Shown here piece by piece: positions 11,843-23,118 of a stretch of DNA of 64,000 nt. The translations under genes and the position numbers were made by a program. The notes beneath the pieces were generated by a model. That model saw nothing but the letters and a program-made list of their open reading frames with translations, searched no databases and was not told where the DNA came from. Position 1 is the stretch's first letter, and every line of letters begins with the position of its first letter. This DNA comes from Linum tenue (taxonomy: Eukaryota > Streptophyta > Magnoliopsida > Malpighiales > Linaceae): positions 36,357,587-36,421,586 of the forward strand of contig CAMGYJ010000007.1 in assembly GCA_946122785.1 (NCBI GenBank). The letters are read 5' to 3'.

Positions 11843-12407
11843 TGTAACACCCCGACCTTTGGATTTAAGTTCGACCAAAATATGTGAATGGTTGGATTAA
11901 CGGCTATGTACTAAGGATTGCAACCACGGATTAAGAATAGTAATAGTAATAATAATAACTATTATTATTATATAAAAAAATAAAGCAAGTGGGACGAGAT
12001 GCCTAGCGGCCTTTATTCTCAATTCCTCCCCCACGCAAAAACCCTTCCCCAAAATAATCCCCCAACCCTCAGCATAAACCTCCCTGGGAGAAACCACCGC
12101 CGCCGCCCAAAATAAACCTAAACACCACGCCGCCCAGCTTCTCCACGTCTCAATCCTCTGTCAGGTGCGCTGGCAGGCAACAACTCGGACAACAGAGGAA
12201 GGGGAGCAATAGAGCAATGGAATTGGCAAGCCGGCGGTGCGGTGGCGGCATCGGGAACCAATGGAACTCCGAGGTAAGGATTGATTTTCCTGTGGTTTGG
12301 TTTATATATATATAGCGTTTCCATACTCAAGGTATGCGGTACTCCGGATTTCACTCGGGTACCGTAGAAGCCACTACATATATATATATATATATATACA
12401 CATATAT

Positions 12408-12685
12408 GGGTCAGACTGGTGTGCGTCAGGCGTATACTATACGTCAGGTACTATTAGTGAGATATCTCTATCTAGACCATGAATTAAATCGAGTTTGGGG
12501 TATGATACTATACCCTAACCTCTAATGGATAAACCCCAGACACCGATTTTCTAAACCCTAACCCGAAGTTTGATTTAATGAAAAACAAAAATTGACCGTT
12601 GAGATCGGCCGGAGCTCATCTAACCACATCTAACGGCTAGATCACCTGACGTATAGTATACGCCTGACGTACACCAGTCATCACC
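12408..12685. mobile_element. TA-microsatellite-flanked inverted-repeat element, copy 1
   Basis: The left end GGTCAGACTGGTGTGCGTCA is repeated as an inverted copy at the right end (about 12645-12685); the two arms match over roughly 40 bp. A TA/TG microsatellite lies directly outside each end (12378-12407 and 12686-12700). The core holds GATACTATACCCTAACCTC and AATGGATAAACCCCAG, which recur in the adjacent element, so the two are one family. There is no coding capacity. The TA flanks resemble Micron-type elements described from rice, but relationship is inference. Confidence 0.65.
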
Positions 12686-12700
12686 ATATATATATATATA

Positions 12701-12966
12701 GTTCAGGCTAGCGTACGTCAGTCGTACATTGTACGCCCGTCGAGTTTTATTATTTAGAGCAGGAATTAATCGAAATTTTGGGCATGATACTATACCCTAA
12801 CCTCCAATGGATAAACCCCAGTCCCTAATTCTCTAACCCAAGCCACGAGATTCATTTAATCTAAAAAATAATAATCGACGGTTCTGATTCAGCGAAATAT
12901 ATTGAAGTGCAAAAACCAAGTGTGAACACAAGCGTACAGCGTACGACTGACGTACACTAGCCTTTT

Positions 12967-12967
<1 letters not shown>
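12701..12967. mobile_element. TA-microsatellite-flanked inverted-repeat element, copy 2
   Basis: The left arm GGCTAGCGTACGTCAGTCGT (from about 12706) matches the inverse complement of the right arm (12936-12967). It shares the core motifs GATACTATACCCTAACCTC and AATGGATAAACCCCAG with copy 1 but has clearly diverged. It is flanked by (TA)n at 12686-12700 and a longer (TA)n at 12968-13006, so a single TA tract separates the two copies. Confidence 0.65.
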
Positions 12968-13009
<42 letters not shown>

Positions 13010-14189
13010 AGCGGTCCATTCCTGGGGATGTTAATAAGGTTAAAATGGCTTCTATGGTTGGGTAGCTACGACAGTAGTAATGAAACATGGAATGGTGATC
13101 CAAAGAGAGGCGGTGACAGGTGCGATCCACTTAAACGATGATTAAGGTTCATCGACTGATTTCTAAGGTGAGTGTAAAGAGGGTAAATTCTACGCCTTAC
13201 GTATTTTCAAGCATTTACCTTACATATTTTAAGTATTTTTGTGAAGTGGTTGGTATGGTTGTTTAGGCGTATGGTTGATGATATGTGGTTTGTTTGAATT
13301 ATGACTTGAAGTGAATGTTTATTATTTACTTTGAAATTTTATGAGTATAAGTTATTGTTATTGGTAAAGTTCAAGAGCAAGTTCTTTTTAAGAAGTAACT
13401 CACCTTCAAGAAGGTGAAGTCGTTTTAAGAGTTTTTAGTCACTAGCGCCAGTCCGTTGCCATTTGAGATAGAGCAACAGTTATCCTCTTGAGACTTTTAA
13501 GATGAGCAGCAGTTATGCGCTTGAGATATTTTAAGATGAGCAGCAGTTATGCTCTTGAGAAACGAGGAAGAAGAGCCTTTCACGATAAGTTTAAGTTTAA
13601 GGAAAGTTTGGATGGCTTCTCATACGTATGAGTTGGCAACCAGACTAGCTAGTGAGGGATCCCCGTGTCAGTCAAGAATTTAAGTAGAGATTTGAGCTTT
13701 AAGATTACAGTTTTAAGAGTTAAGATTTTTAATAGTGGAAGTACAAAACAACTTCCACTAAGTTAAGTAAAGTGATCAAGTATTAATAAGATGTTAAACG
13801 TAAGGGCGTAGACTGACCCCATCTCACTCACCAATTTGAAGACCTAGAGGAGGAGCTAGAGGAGCAGTTAGGGAGCAGCGAGTTCGAGGGCAGCCAGCTA
13901 GAGGAGAGCAGTATAAGCGTCACGGAGGATGCTTAGTCAAGGTTTTCAGTAACAACAACATTAGAGATTATTAGTTATTTACATTTATGATTATGAGTGT
14001 AGACTGGAGATCATTTTGAGATTTTAAGTATTGAGTTTGCTCACGAGTTAGGGCGTTGCTTTGAACTACTAGTGTGTATTTCCAGTATTTTGTTTATGAA
14101 AATTTTTTCCGCTGCAATTTAAGATTAGAGTGTTTTATTTGTCTAGGGCAGTTTAGTAAAAGTAGTACTGGCCGAGTTAGGGTGTCACA

Positions 14190-16960
14190 TTTTGGTATCA
14201 GAGCTGGTCTTCCTCTGTTCCTTGGTCTCCAAGGAATACTGGAATATTGGTCTTAGTTTTTAAAGACTTTTGTATTAAATGAAGGGAAAATGAGTCAAGG
14301 ATCTTCTTTTTAAGAGTCTATAAAATCTCCAGTATACTCTAATCATATTACGATAAATAACTTTAGTCCTAATAAAAGGTGCGCAAATTGCAAAGGGATA
14401 TCCCGAGGTATAAGTACGAAGATTCGAAGGAGTTGAAGGAGCACTACGAGGATTTTTTCTACTTAGCTACTAGCAAGTGATCTAATAGGTTAATATATAC
14501 AAATAAGAGAACTATGAATCTCCGAAAAAAGAGCTACAATCACTAGATGTTAGTAGCTATAATGATAGGAGAATTTCAGGGTCCTTGACCCTAAGCAGTG
14601 GCGAGTCAAGAAACAAAGAGGTATCACGAGAAGTCACTCAACTAGTTTTAGTGGTCAACGCTATTACAACACAGTGATAAGGAGCATTGGAAAGCTTAGA
14701 CTTCAAGAGAAGCTAGGGTAGTAAAAATGAAATAAAGGAGGAAGTAAGTAGGTTAGAGGGGGTCTGAAAGGACGTCAAGAAGTCAATAGTTTAAGAAGGA
14801 GAGCAGGCATGATCGTTTACATATGACAATGAAGGAACCCTTATAGATAAACTACGTCACTAGAGAAGAGGGTACATAACCCTGGGAAGTTAGGCCGATG
14901 AAAACCCTTTAGAAGGAACAAGACAAGCAACGAGATAAATGATGTAGATTACAAGTTATGGTTTCAGTACGACCACCATTGGACGAGACATGGAGGAAAG
15001 TGTCACCAAAGTCTAAAGCATGCCTGGTAGAAGACAGTGGGGAGTCAATACATAAGAAAAGACATGGAATGTGAGATGGAATAACAGTTAGCTAGTAAAT
15101 GGCAGTACGAATAAAGAACCACTTCTCAGCAGTGTGTGAGTTGGATATCAAGATAACACCAAGTTAGAAAGAGGAGATTAGAGACCCTACAAACTACCCA
15201 GATCACGAAAGGTCAAGAGGATGTTGAGACCGTTGAAAGGGGAATTCAAGAGTTCATGATGATCTGTTATGAGATTGTCCTATCCTAAATGGAGGGAGCA
15301 CCTAGCCGCCTAGAATACATGAGGGGTGACAGAAGGAGGAACCTCTCTAAAAAGTTGGAACTAGTGGGCTAAGAACTGAAGTCTCGAAACTAGCTATAGG
15401 AATAAGTCATTAAGCCAACCGAGTATAGACAAGTAAGTGGAACGTTCAATAAATGTTCTAGTGAATGACAGAGAATTCAAGGAAGCACATGGAAGTTCCG
15501 ATGAAGGATTGAGAATATGTGTAGGTGACTCGGGTTCAAGAAAATGCATAGTGGAGTACGACGAGGAAAAGCATTACCACGAAGGAGGAAATCATTAAGT
15601 TACCTTACCCAAGGTGCCCCACTCTGAGTGGGAGCGGCATAGTAGGATGTCATCCAGAGGAAGCGGCTAGTTAAGGATAAGTAAGACACGTTCAGTTAAG
15701 CCACTAAGAACCCATACTATGAGATTAAGGCCATATGAAGGCATCAATCAAGATAAATGACGTGAATGAGGTATGTTAAAGCCTACCCAGTGAAATCCTC
15801 TATTGGAAGCTTTGACCCAAACAATAACGAGAAGATACTCAACGGATTTTGGTGACCAAATATAGTGCAAAGCAAAAACGGAAGGAGAACACCATAGGAC
15901 GTTACAGAAACATAATGGTGGTCGTCGACCAGGCAATGTATGCGTCAAGGAAGATAGCTAGGACGGACCGAAGCATGAATATAACAAACAACAAGAAAGC
16001 ATTAGGCTGATTACCAGTAGCGAACAATCAATCCATAGGAAGTCCATCAACAAATTTTGGCCAATTCTAAGGTGGAATCGTGGTCGTTAAGAATAGTCAA
16101 AGGGAGAACTTTATAAGTCAAGGACTCCAGATAAACTAGTAAGAAGAGAATATGAGAACCTAGATGACTACATCGAGAATAAGGGACATCATCTAGAACT
16201 AGCGAGTAACATCGAGAAGAAGAGTCACGAGTAGCGAAGTACGAGGGATACGAGTTTAGGGAACCAGTTAAGATACCCCAAAATGAAACCAAGATCGCCT
16301 GTGCGGGTGAAAGGTGGAAATCTCTCGGGTGAAAATTTCTTGGACGGGGAAACCGTATGAGAAATTTCATTTGGGGTCTAAGAGTGACAGAATGGATAGT
16401 ATGATAACATCAAATTCAAGTGCCGATAAAGAAGTGCTAAGTTAGGCGCCGGGAGTGATCAAGTATGCAAAATGGAAGGTCATGATTCACGAAAGAAGTC
16501 ATTAAGTTGATTGCAAGCTAGAGAAAGATGCAAAGGATGCTTTTAATGCATTCAGAAAGTAGAAGCAGCATTATGAGGTTTCGTTAAGCAAGAAGTAACG
16601 AAGAGATGACCATTCAGTTTATGGTTAAAGGATAAGATGAAGTATCGAGGAAGAAAGTAAGAGATGCAAAGCTAGGAGATACAAGGACTTAGGTGACTGA
16701 TGTGGTCAACCATGGACGAGAATTACGTTAGAAGAGTTTTGCAGTTAACAAGAAGGAGGGGTTAAGCAGCCATCAACAATCTTGGGGTTCGAAGTGGCAT
16801 TACCTTCTTATGTACCAAATGATGGAGATAGTGGATGCCCTAGGTACGTTCAAAGTACATAACCGATGTGAAGGAGGTAGGAAGCAGGAGATAACAGAGT
16901 ATTACCGAGCAAGTTGAATGCTCACCTAGGATGTTATGTCATGGAGTTCGAGGAGGGTGA
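14190..16960 (+). mobile_element. decayed internal region of the gypsy element
   Basis: This follows the primer site and is strikingly purine-rich on the plus strand, with almost no frame longer than about 60 codons except a minus-strand shadow at 16047-16370. I could not recover gag, protease or reverse transcriptase motifs. It is either heavily mutated coding sequence or the non-coding interior of a large retrotransposon derivative. The right boundary is a guess, placed where base composition changes. Confidence 0.5.
14193..14204 (+). other. primer-binding site, initiator Met tRNA type
   Basis: TGGTATCAGAGC, three bases after the LTR end, is the standard complement of the 3' end of plant initiator methionine tRNA. 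It primes minus-strand DNA synthesis in many plant LTR retrotransposons, and here it fixes the LTR boundary and element orientation. Confidence 0.85.
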
Positions 16961-17474
16961 ATCATTAATCGTGAAAAAAGAGCATTATAGGTCTAATAGT
17001 CATGGATTTTTGGAGCCGCAGGTAATAGTTAGCTTCCTTATTTTTTTCTACCCTATTTCCACAGTTTGGTATTACAGATTAAGTTATGTGGGCATATGCT
17101 GGATGATTGGCAACAATTGTTTGGCAGAATCGACGTGCCGGGTGGATAGCTAAGGTATGTGTTCAATCTGAACATCAATTTCTATATGAACTTACTAGTG
17201 TTATTTTCATGTGCAAATCCGTCTACTAAGCTAATCTAGAAACCCTGTTCCTATAATGCACTAGCACATAGACAAAATAGTGATTCCTTCATACACTGCA
17301 GACATTGGTTCAACAATGAGAATCAAACACCAAAGCAGCCAATTGGGTATGAACTGAGAATCTCCCAACAAGCTTTAGTAATTGGTTCAGCAAACATACA
17401 GAATCAAACACCAGTAATGGTGATATAGTCGTATCTTAGAATTAAATCGAACAAAGAAGAACTAGTAAGAATAC

Positions 17475-17562
17475 CTGTTTTTTCGCTGAAATTGTTCAAA
17501 TCCTCCAACACCCTGCTAATTGCTTCCAAGGCTACATTCTGTTCTTTTGCCACTCGCAGCAT
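17475..17562 (-). other. possible orphan coding exon
   Basis: An ATG at 17562 (minus) opens 29 codons that run into a donor-like ACAG|GTATTC at 17475. The peptide (MLRVAKEQNVALEAISRVLE and onward) looks helical. Nothing upstream or downstream extends it, and I do not recognise a family. It could be the first coding exon of a truncated gene divergently placed to the Ulp1-like gene. The rest of 16961-18379 shows no supported gene. Confidence 0.22.
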
Positions 17563-18379
17563 TGTGATTTTGTAATTTCAGATCGTCAAACTCCGCATTA
17601 TGGGAATTTTTTGTGGTTAAACTCTGTATCGAAGAACCCTAGAATTCATTATGAAAATTTTTGGAGCGCGATCTGCCTGCAGAGATCTGTATAGCAACGA
17701 CAGCCCATCGACTGGCCTATCGACATTCTTTGCCAGTGATGCATGCTCGGCTTTCGAGTCGGCCAATTGAGTAGATTAGTGTTGGCGAGTTCTTCTCAGG
17801 GAGTAAAATATGATCTTAGATTGACCAGAGAAGAAGGTACTTTTGGGCGGCAGAAAAAATGGAGTAGAATAGATCAACTAGCTCTTTTTCTGAGTCGAAG
17901 AAGCGAGAAGAAAAGCGAAGAAAGAAATCTTTTCATTTGTCGAGGTCTCACCGTGACGGCAATGGTGGATGAGCGGCGCGCTGGGAGCGTCCAAAAAAAC
18001 AAATAAAGAGATAAAGGGGATTAAAGAAAAGAATATATAAAATAAAAATGAATAATTTTTAAAATAAATAATTACTGAATAATTGTAATAATTAATCTAT
18101 TAAGATGATTAACCTAATGAAATATCCACTTCTCATTTCATTATCACTTTTTCCTATGAAAATTGTATCAAGTATGTACTATTTGTCAATAATTATATAG
18201 TAAATATAAATAAATAATTATATAGTAAAATACATTATGGGAAATTTACCTATAAAATAGGTATAGATATTTTATTTTATTCCAAAGTTAATGTTATGTT
18301 TATTAGTATGTTAATAGTCATAAGTATATATAATTAATTATTTTAATGTGGTTTTAACCTTTTATAATGTGGTTTTTTT

Positions 18380-20397
18380 ATGACAATTAGGAAGATGGAA
18401 AACACAAAGGATCAAAGTGCTGATATTGCTGGTGTCTTGGAGTCTGTCCAAGCCATCAAAGAAATCATAGTGAGTTTTGACACACGTATGAAATTGGTGG
18501 AACTACAACTGGATACTGTAAAGGACCTGCAAGAAGATTTGTTAACATTCATGAAAACACATAGAAGAAGTCTTGGTCTGGATGCAGAACATGTCATGTC
18601 TATGGAATCAGTTGGTAATGAGAGTCTGTCAGTGGAGGTAGGTTGACTTTTTTGTTTCGGTTTGATATATATGTGTTTACGTTTAGTAATCTGATAGTTA
18701 GACAAATAATGGGTTCGTGGACACTATAAATTGATGTCGTATTATTTGACAGATACAAGAGGAAGGTAGAGAATTTAATCTTAATGATGTGTACTCATCA
18801 GCTCGAGAGTTGCGTGCTGATGCGGAGCGCAAACCAAGCAAGTGGGTAAAATCTCCATATGCAAATGAAAAAACAAGGAAAGTTTTTTTGGTTTGTCCGT
18901 TCAAAGTGGGTCGTCATGCCTCAATTGAAGACCTTTCGCTGATCAAGTATCTGTTCGAAGCTGACATGAATGACTGGTTAAAATCTCTACCTAACTCTAT
19001 TTCTAATATCATTGTTTAATTCTTTGGTTTCACATACACTAACATTTGTTTGTTATAGTAATGTTGTGGTATCTAGTACCAACGTGTATCTTATATGTGT
19101 TGACCTAAGGTCCTTAGCTCCCAACCAAAATATCGAGTTAGGGGTAAGTATTGCATCATGGTTTAGTTTAACAAAGTTTGATATATGTTGCTATGAATTA
19201 AGTACACGTTTCATATTTAAACTTTACGTTGTGTTTCAAAATTGTGTAAAAGGTCATTAATGGAGTTGTGGGAAAGCTTACTATCGAGGAGTCTAAAAAG
19301 GCTGTTCCTACAAACACATTACTACCAACTATAGTTGGGGTAATCCACAAGCCCCATTCGTATACATGGACTTGCTTCTATTGATTTCATAATACTCTAT
19401 GTATTAATGTGCTTATTTGTTGTAGTTGAAGTCTGGAGACACCCAGACCGAGTTTTACAAGTATATGACTTCTCAAAAGCTGGTATCGAAATATTGTTCA
19501 AGGATCAGAGACTCTGAGCGGGTATGGTCGCATTTGAATATTGATTTTTGTTTTATGAAAGTCCCTTCAAACCATGTGCAAAATAGTCATTTTAACTTAC
19601 TTTTAATTTTTGTTCTTCTCAGATTTTCGTACCAATCTACTTGGCCCTTCACGTTGCCCTTATGGTCGTTGATATAAAAATTCGTGAAGTTGCAATTTGG
19701 GATTCATACAAAAAACATACTAATACCCCCGATCTGGAGGCTAAAGCAAAACAAATTGTGAGTTGTCGCTTCTCGTTCACATCGCTTATTACTTAGTCTT
19801 CGCAGAAATGCCAACCTAAATCTTTTAACACACATTTTTTTTACAATTACAGGTAACAATGTTGGACGTTCTATTTGGTAAGGACTTTAGTGGTATTCTT
19901 GATGATGACCACCCATTTCAACACTTTCCCATTCAGTTTGTAGTGGAGGCCCCTCAACAATCCAATGAGTGAGTTACCATCATGTGCTTCATATAATGAG
20001 TCGGTTTGACGCTACAACGATAGTGATAATACAATCTATAATGCCATTTTTCATTGGACAGCGATGATTCTGGTATGTTTGTTGTGAAGTTGATGAAAGG
20101 GGCAACATCGCTAGACAAGGCGGCAAGAGATATGAGAAAAGAGGTAGCTATCATTTAAGAAACCCGTCAGTACATCATCGTTAGAGAAATTTGTGGTGCA
20201 ATCTAATTGACTATTTGAACTTACAGTTCCACAGTGAAGAAGAACGACTGAATTTAGCACTTGAATTGGTGAAGTGGGAGTTCAACAAGAAGAATGACAA
20301 GATCGAGGAAGAGGCAAAAAAACATGACGCGACTAAAAAGGTTGCACAAACCAAGGGCAAACCAAGGGCTTCGAAAGGACGCAAAGGAAAAAAGTGA
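18380..20397 (+). CDS. Ulp1/C48-like peptidase-domain protein, catalytic Cys replaced by Ser
   Basis: Nine exons with GT-AG borders and consistent phases join into 417 codons: 18380-18637, 18753-18976, 19059-19143, 19253-19339, 19426-19521, 19623-19757, 19853-19968, 20062-20143, 20227-20397. The N-terminus is helical and charged. The C-terminal half has the Ulp1 (SUMO-protease, clan CE) layout: VYLICVDLRSLAPNQ, then IFVPIYLALH with the candidate His, IWDSY with the candidate Asp, and finally DDSGMFV where active enzymes have D-C-G-F. TCT (20069-20071) replaces the expected TGT. The tail after DMRKE is Lys-rich. His is followed by Val, not the usual Trp. Such proteins are often transposon-derived in plants. 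It is either a catalytically dead, perhaps co-opted, protein or an early pseudogene. ATG 18395 is an alternative start, and further 5' exons cannot be excluded. Confidence 0.75.
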
Positions 20398-22578
20398 AGT
20401 GTTGCTAATCAGTACTCCTCTTATGTTGCCTTTCCATTAATCTCTTTTGTCTTCGATGAGTTGATTTCGGTTTACAATGATGGATTATGTGTTGGCTTAT
20501 TTTGAACACTTTGAGATCAACAAATCTGGTTTTGTTTTTATTATGGATAGATTAATAATTTGATTGGAAATTTTGATTTTCCTTTTCATAATTGGGGGTA
20601 TTTATCATTTGGCATTAATAATTTGTTTCAAATTTGTATTGTGAGACCGAACTTTTGGCTCCAACATTCTGGCGCCTTAATTTTGCTATTTCTAATTTCT
20701 ACAAGCTAGACAACTAAGGTTTCTAATTCCCTCCAACAAAATCCCCAAATATGCGACTCCCACGTCCGTCTCAGACCGCCACCATCCGCCTGTGTGTCTA
20801 TCATCACCGCCACCCCAGAACCACCCCCGGTACCCCAATTGCATTAGAGAGTTTAACAGTATCCTCCCGGCGCTTCGCTCATCGCCGCCTAATTGATAAA
20901 TACCTGCTCCTTAACCCCATAGCTTTGCTTTTACTGGATCTTGAAGATGTTCCGATTCTCATTTGCCCGTCCGCGGGTCAGTACTATCTCCTAATCCCTC
21001 TTCGCAATTTCCCCTCCTTGAAACCCTTGTGTGAACTTTCAATCTCTTGGCGCTAACAGGTGAACAATCGACACCAAATACTACCCCGCCAAGTTATCAG
21101 TCTGGGTTATACCCCACAGCGACGGTTACCGTAGCGAGAACCTCCCATTTCATTGCCGATTGGTCGGACTGATAATGATTTCCGATGATACTGATGTCAG
21201 TCTTCCCTTTCGCCCCCATTATCTCTCTATCTCTCTCTCTCTCTCTCTCTGTTCTTTTCATTTCAATTCGGCTATTCGTTCAGCATCTAATTGCTATCTT
21301 AATCTCGTTTTATGCAGCTCTTGTCGTTTGCTGCAATTCAGGAATGGGTATACCGCACCGAAATCCACTATTTTGAAATACTGTTAGAAGACGATCAGTC
21401 CTTTCAAATCAGGAAGTTATGTTTTTAGTGGCGCGAGGCAAAAAAACACGGAGGCAGGTTAGGTTCTTTATTCGACTTTATGAAGGTTGAGATTTGTGAG
21501 GGTATTTTATGAACTTGCCATGTTTGATGATTAGCATTTGGGCGGGTTTGATTTTGTTCCCATTTTTGGAGCAGTCCGGATTGAATTTGATGGAATGTCT
21601 GGTTATGGGAAGGATTGGAACAAACGAGAGTCAAATAGGGCTGAATTCCTTTTTAACGATCTCAAAACTTGTGTTTAGGATGGTGGGGTTTTGGCTACAG
21701 TTTGCTGTGTCTGAATTCGTCCAGGGTTATGAGCTCTGGTTATCTCTTCAATAATAATAGCTATGGTGGGATTGTGGTGACGCGAATCTTTTTCACGAAC
21801 GACCTAAATTGTCTACATTGGGAAATCTCATCCTGGTTTGTCATAGCTCCATGAAGCTTGCTTGGACAGTTAAGCTGTTGTTTCTCGTTGTTGAAGTAGG
21901 TTCACTCCTTTTAAAACTCTAATTCAGTCAAATGACCTGTTCTTTGGAATTCAACATTTTATAAGCTGAAACTCTATACAATAGTGATGTGATGCCTAGA
22001 GTTATTTTACTAGTTTAGGCATGCAGTATTACTTGGTTTATTTGTTTTACCTGGTAGACCATATCACATGAGATTAGTTTTGCTTCAAAATATTTTTTGC
22101 AGGTAGGAGAGGTCTGGATATAGCTGGTCTGCTCGTGAAAGCTCAGTCATTTGGCACTGCAAATGGCCGCGAACCAGATTCTGCAATGCTGTTGTGCAAG
22201 CCATTTTCACCCATGTCGTCCACAAAATCATCCAAAGATAATTTTGTAGAATAGCCAGCCAGAGCAGCGCATGGGGAAAGTGCAAACAACCATGACTCCA
22301 GCAGCGCCAGTTCATTTTGGTGGTTTCAAGTCAGCGGTTGAAGAGATAGTTGCTGAAGAAATTGAGTACTCATTTGAAGAGAGGAGAGCTGAGTACATTT
22401 AAGCGTATTTCCGATTTGATTCGAATATTGATTCGATCGACTTGCATATGATAGGAACAAAACATTCACCCACCAATATTTACATCTTTCATTTTATTCC
22501 CCCCACAAATTTTAAGACATGGCTTCCACCACCTACTTCAACAAAAGACTCAAACTTGGTGCATTACACTTTGCTCAT
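20398..22578 (+). other. unassigned, partly exon-like sequence
   Basis: Three exon-like pieces are visible on the plus strand. The first is a Pro/Arg-rich open stretch from an ATG at 20751 to 21056. The second is an open stretch after an acceptor TTTTTTGCAG at about 22101, ending at TAG near 22250. The third is 36 codons from ATG 22291 (MTPAAPVHFGGFKSAVEEIV, then more Glu) to TAA near 22401. A (CT)n microsatellite lies at 21229-21252. I recognise no family, and the frames do not join cleanly, so this is most likely a decayed gene. Confidence 0.3.
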
Positions 22579-22722
22579 AGAGGCATTTGCTGAGTCGGGG
22601 ATGCTGAGAAAGCAAGGTTTAACTTTGACCACATGATGAAAAATGGGCCGAAGACTGATGAAATGTGTACCGCCAGCATAATTGCAGCATATGAGAAGAG
22701 AAATTTGCTGGACAAGGCATTG
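22579..22722 (+). pseudogene. pentatricopeptide-repeat (PPR) gene fragment
   Basis: After one frame change near 22600 the peptide reads AFAESGDAEKA, then a PPR-like FNFDHMMKNGPKTDEMC and TASIIAAYEKRNLLDKAL. The helix-turn-helix spacing and the A-Y-E-K...L-D-K-A-L signature are typical of plant PPR proteins. About one and a half repeats remain, without a start or organelle-targeting segment. Plant PPR genes are usually long and intron-poor, so this is a remnant. Confidence 0.5.
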
Positions 22723-22822
22723 GTTTGTGGGGGCTTTTTTTTATAGTAGCAATCTTTGCTTTATCAATTAGAAAGAAGGATATGATGTATCAACAATTTC
22801 AGATGCTTACAACACTTTTTTA

Positions 22823-23118
22823 CTAGTAGTCTCCTTGAATGTAGTCATTTAGCCTCTTCCACTCCCCAGTTTGCTGCTCGACGACTGCTCGAACGACATC
22901 TACAATAGAAATCATCCCAACTATCTTCCCGTCAATAACTGGGGCATGCCTTATGCGGTAGTCTGTTAGATCAGAAAGATCTACCCTCAGCACATGTGGT
23001 AATTAAACTTGCAGGTTGCAGCATTAGCCAGAATCTTTAACGTGTTTTCTTTAGTACCTGTCATTAGCTGCATTGCCTTCAGAATGTCGGTGTCAGATGT
23101 GACTGTTATAAACTTGTT
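22823..23118 (-). pseudogene. last two exons of a CBSX-like CBS-domain protein
   Basis: On the minus strand two exons, 23118-23058 and 22962-22823, are joined by a GT-AG intron. They give a 66-residue C-terminal piece that begins NKFITVTSDTDILKAMQLMT, continues DYRIRHAPVIDGKIVGMISI and ends QGDY-stop. This is the second CBS domain and tail of plant single-pair CBSX proteins, which bind adenosyl ligands and are known to modulate thioredoxins (family knowledge). The splice is clean, and the sequence has neither stop nor frameshift. I cannot find the exons for the first CBS domain or the targeting peptide upstream, so the gene appears 5'-truncated. A very long upstream intron is the alternative. 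Confidence 0.6.

Larger units (their letters stand above)
11843..14189 (+). mobile_element. gypsy-type LTR, swollen by nested insertions
   Basis: The LTR starts TGTAACACCCCGACC (11843) and ends GGTGTCACA (14189). TGTAACACC and GGTGTCACA are near inverse complements, as expected of LTR ends. It is immediately followed by a primer-binding site for initiator methionine tRNA. TGTAACACCCC ends plus this primer are typical of plant Ty3/gypsy chromoviruses of the Tekay/Del type (family knowledge). Its 2347 bp include two TA-flanked inverted-repeat elements (12.4-13.0 kb). No second LTR is recognisable before the Ulp1-like gene, so the element is incomplete or its 3' part has decayed. Confidence 0.7.

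Noticed and set aside
12968..13006. (TA)n tract considered as a centromere or satellite signal
   Set aside because: It is a short simple microsatellite tied to the inverted-repeat elements, with no array structure.
16047..16370. 107-codon minus-strand frame in the gypsy interior
   Set aside because: No domain, and antisense to the element. The purine-rich plus strand makes chance pyrimidine-rich frames on the other strand likely.
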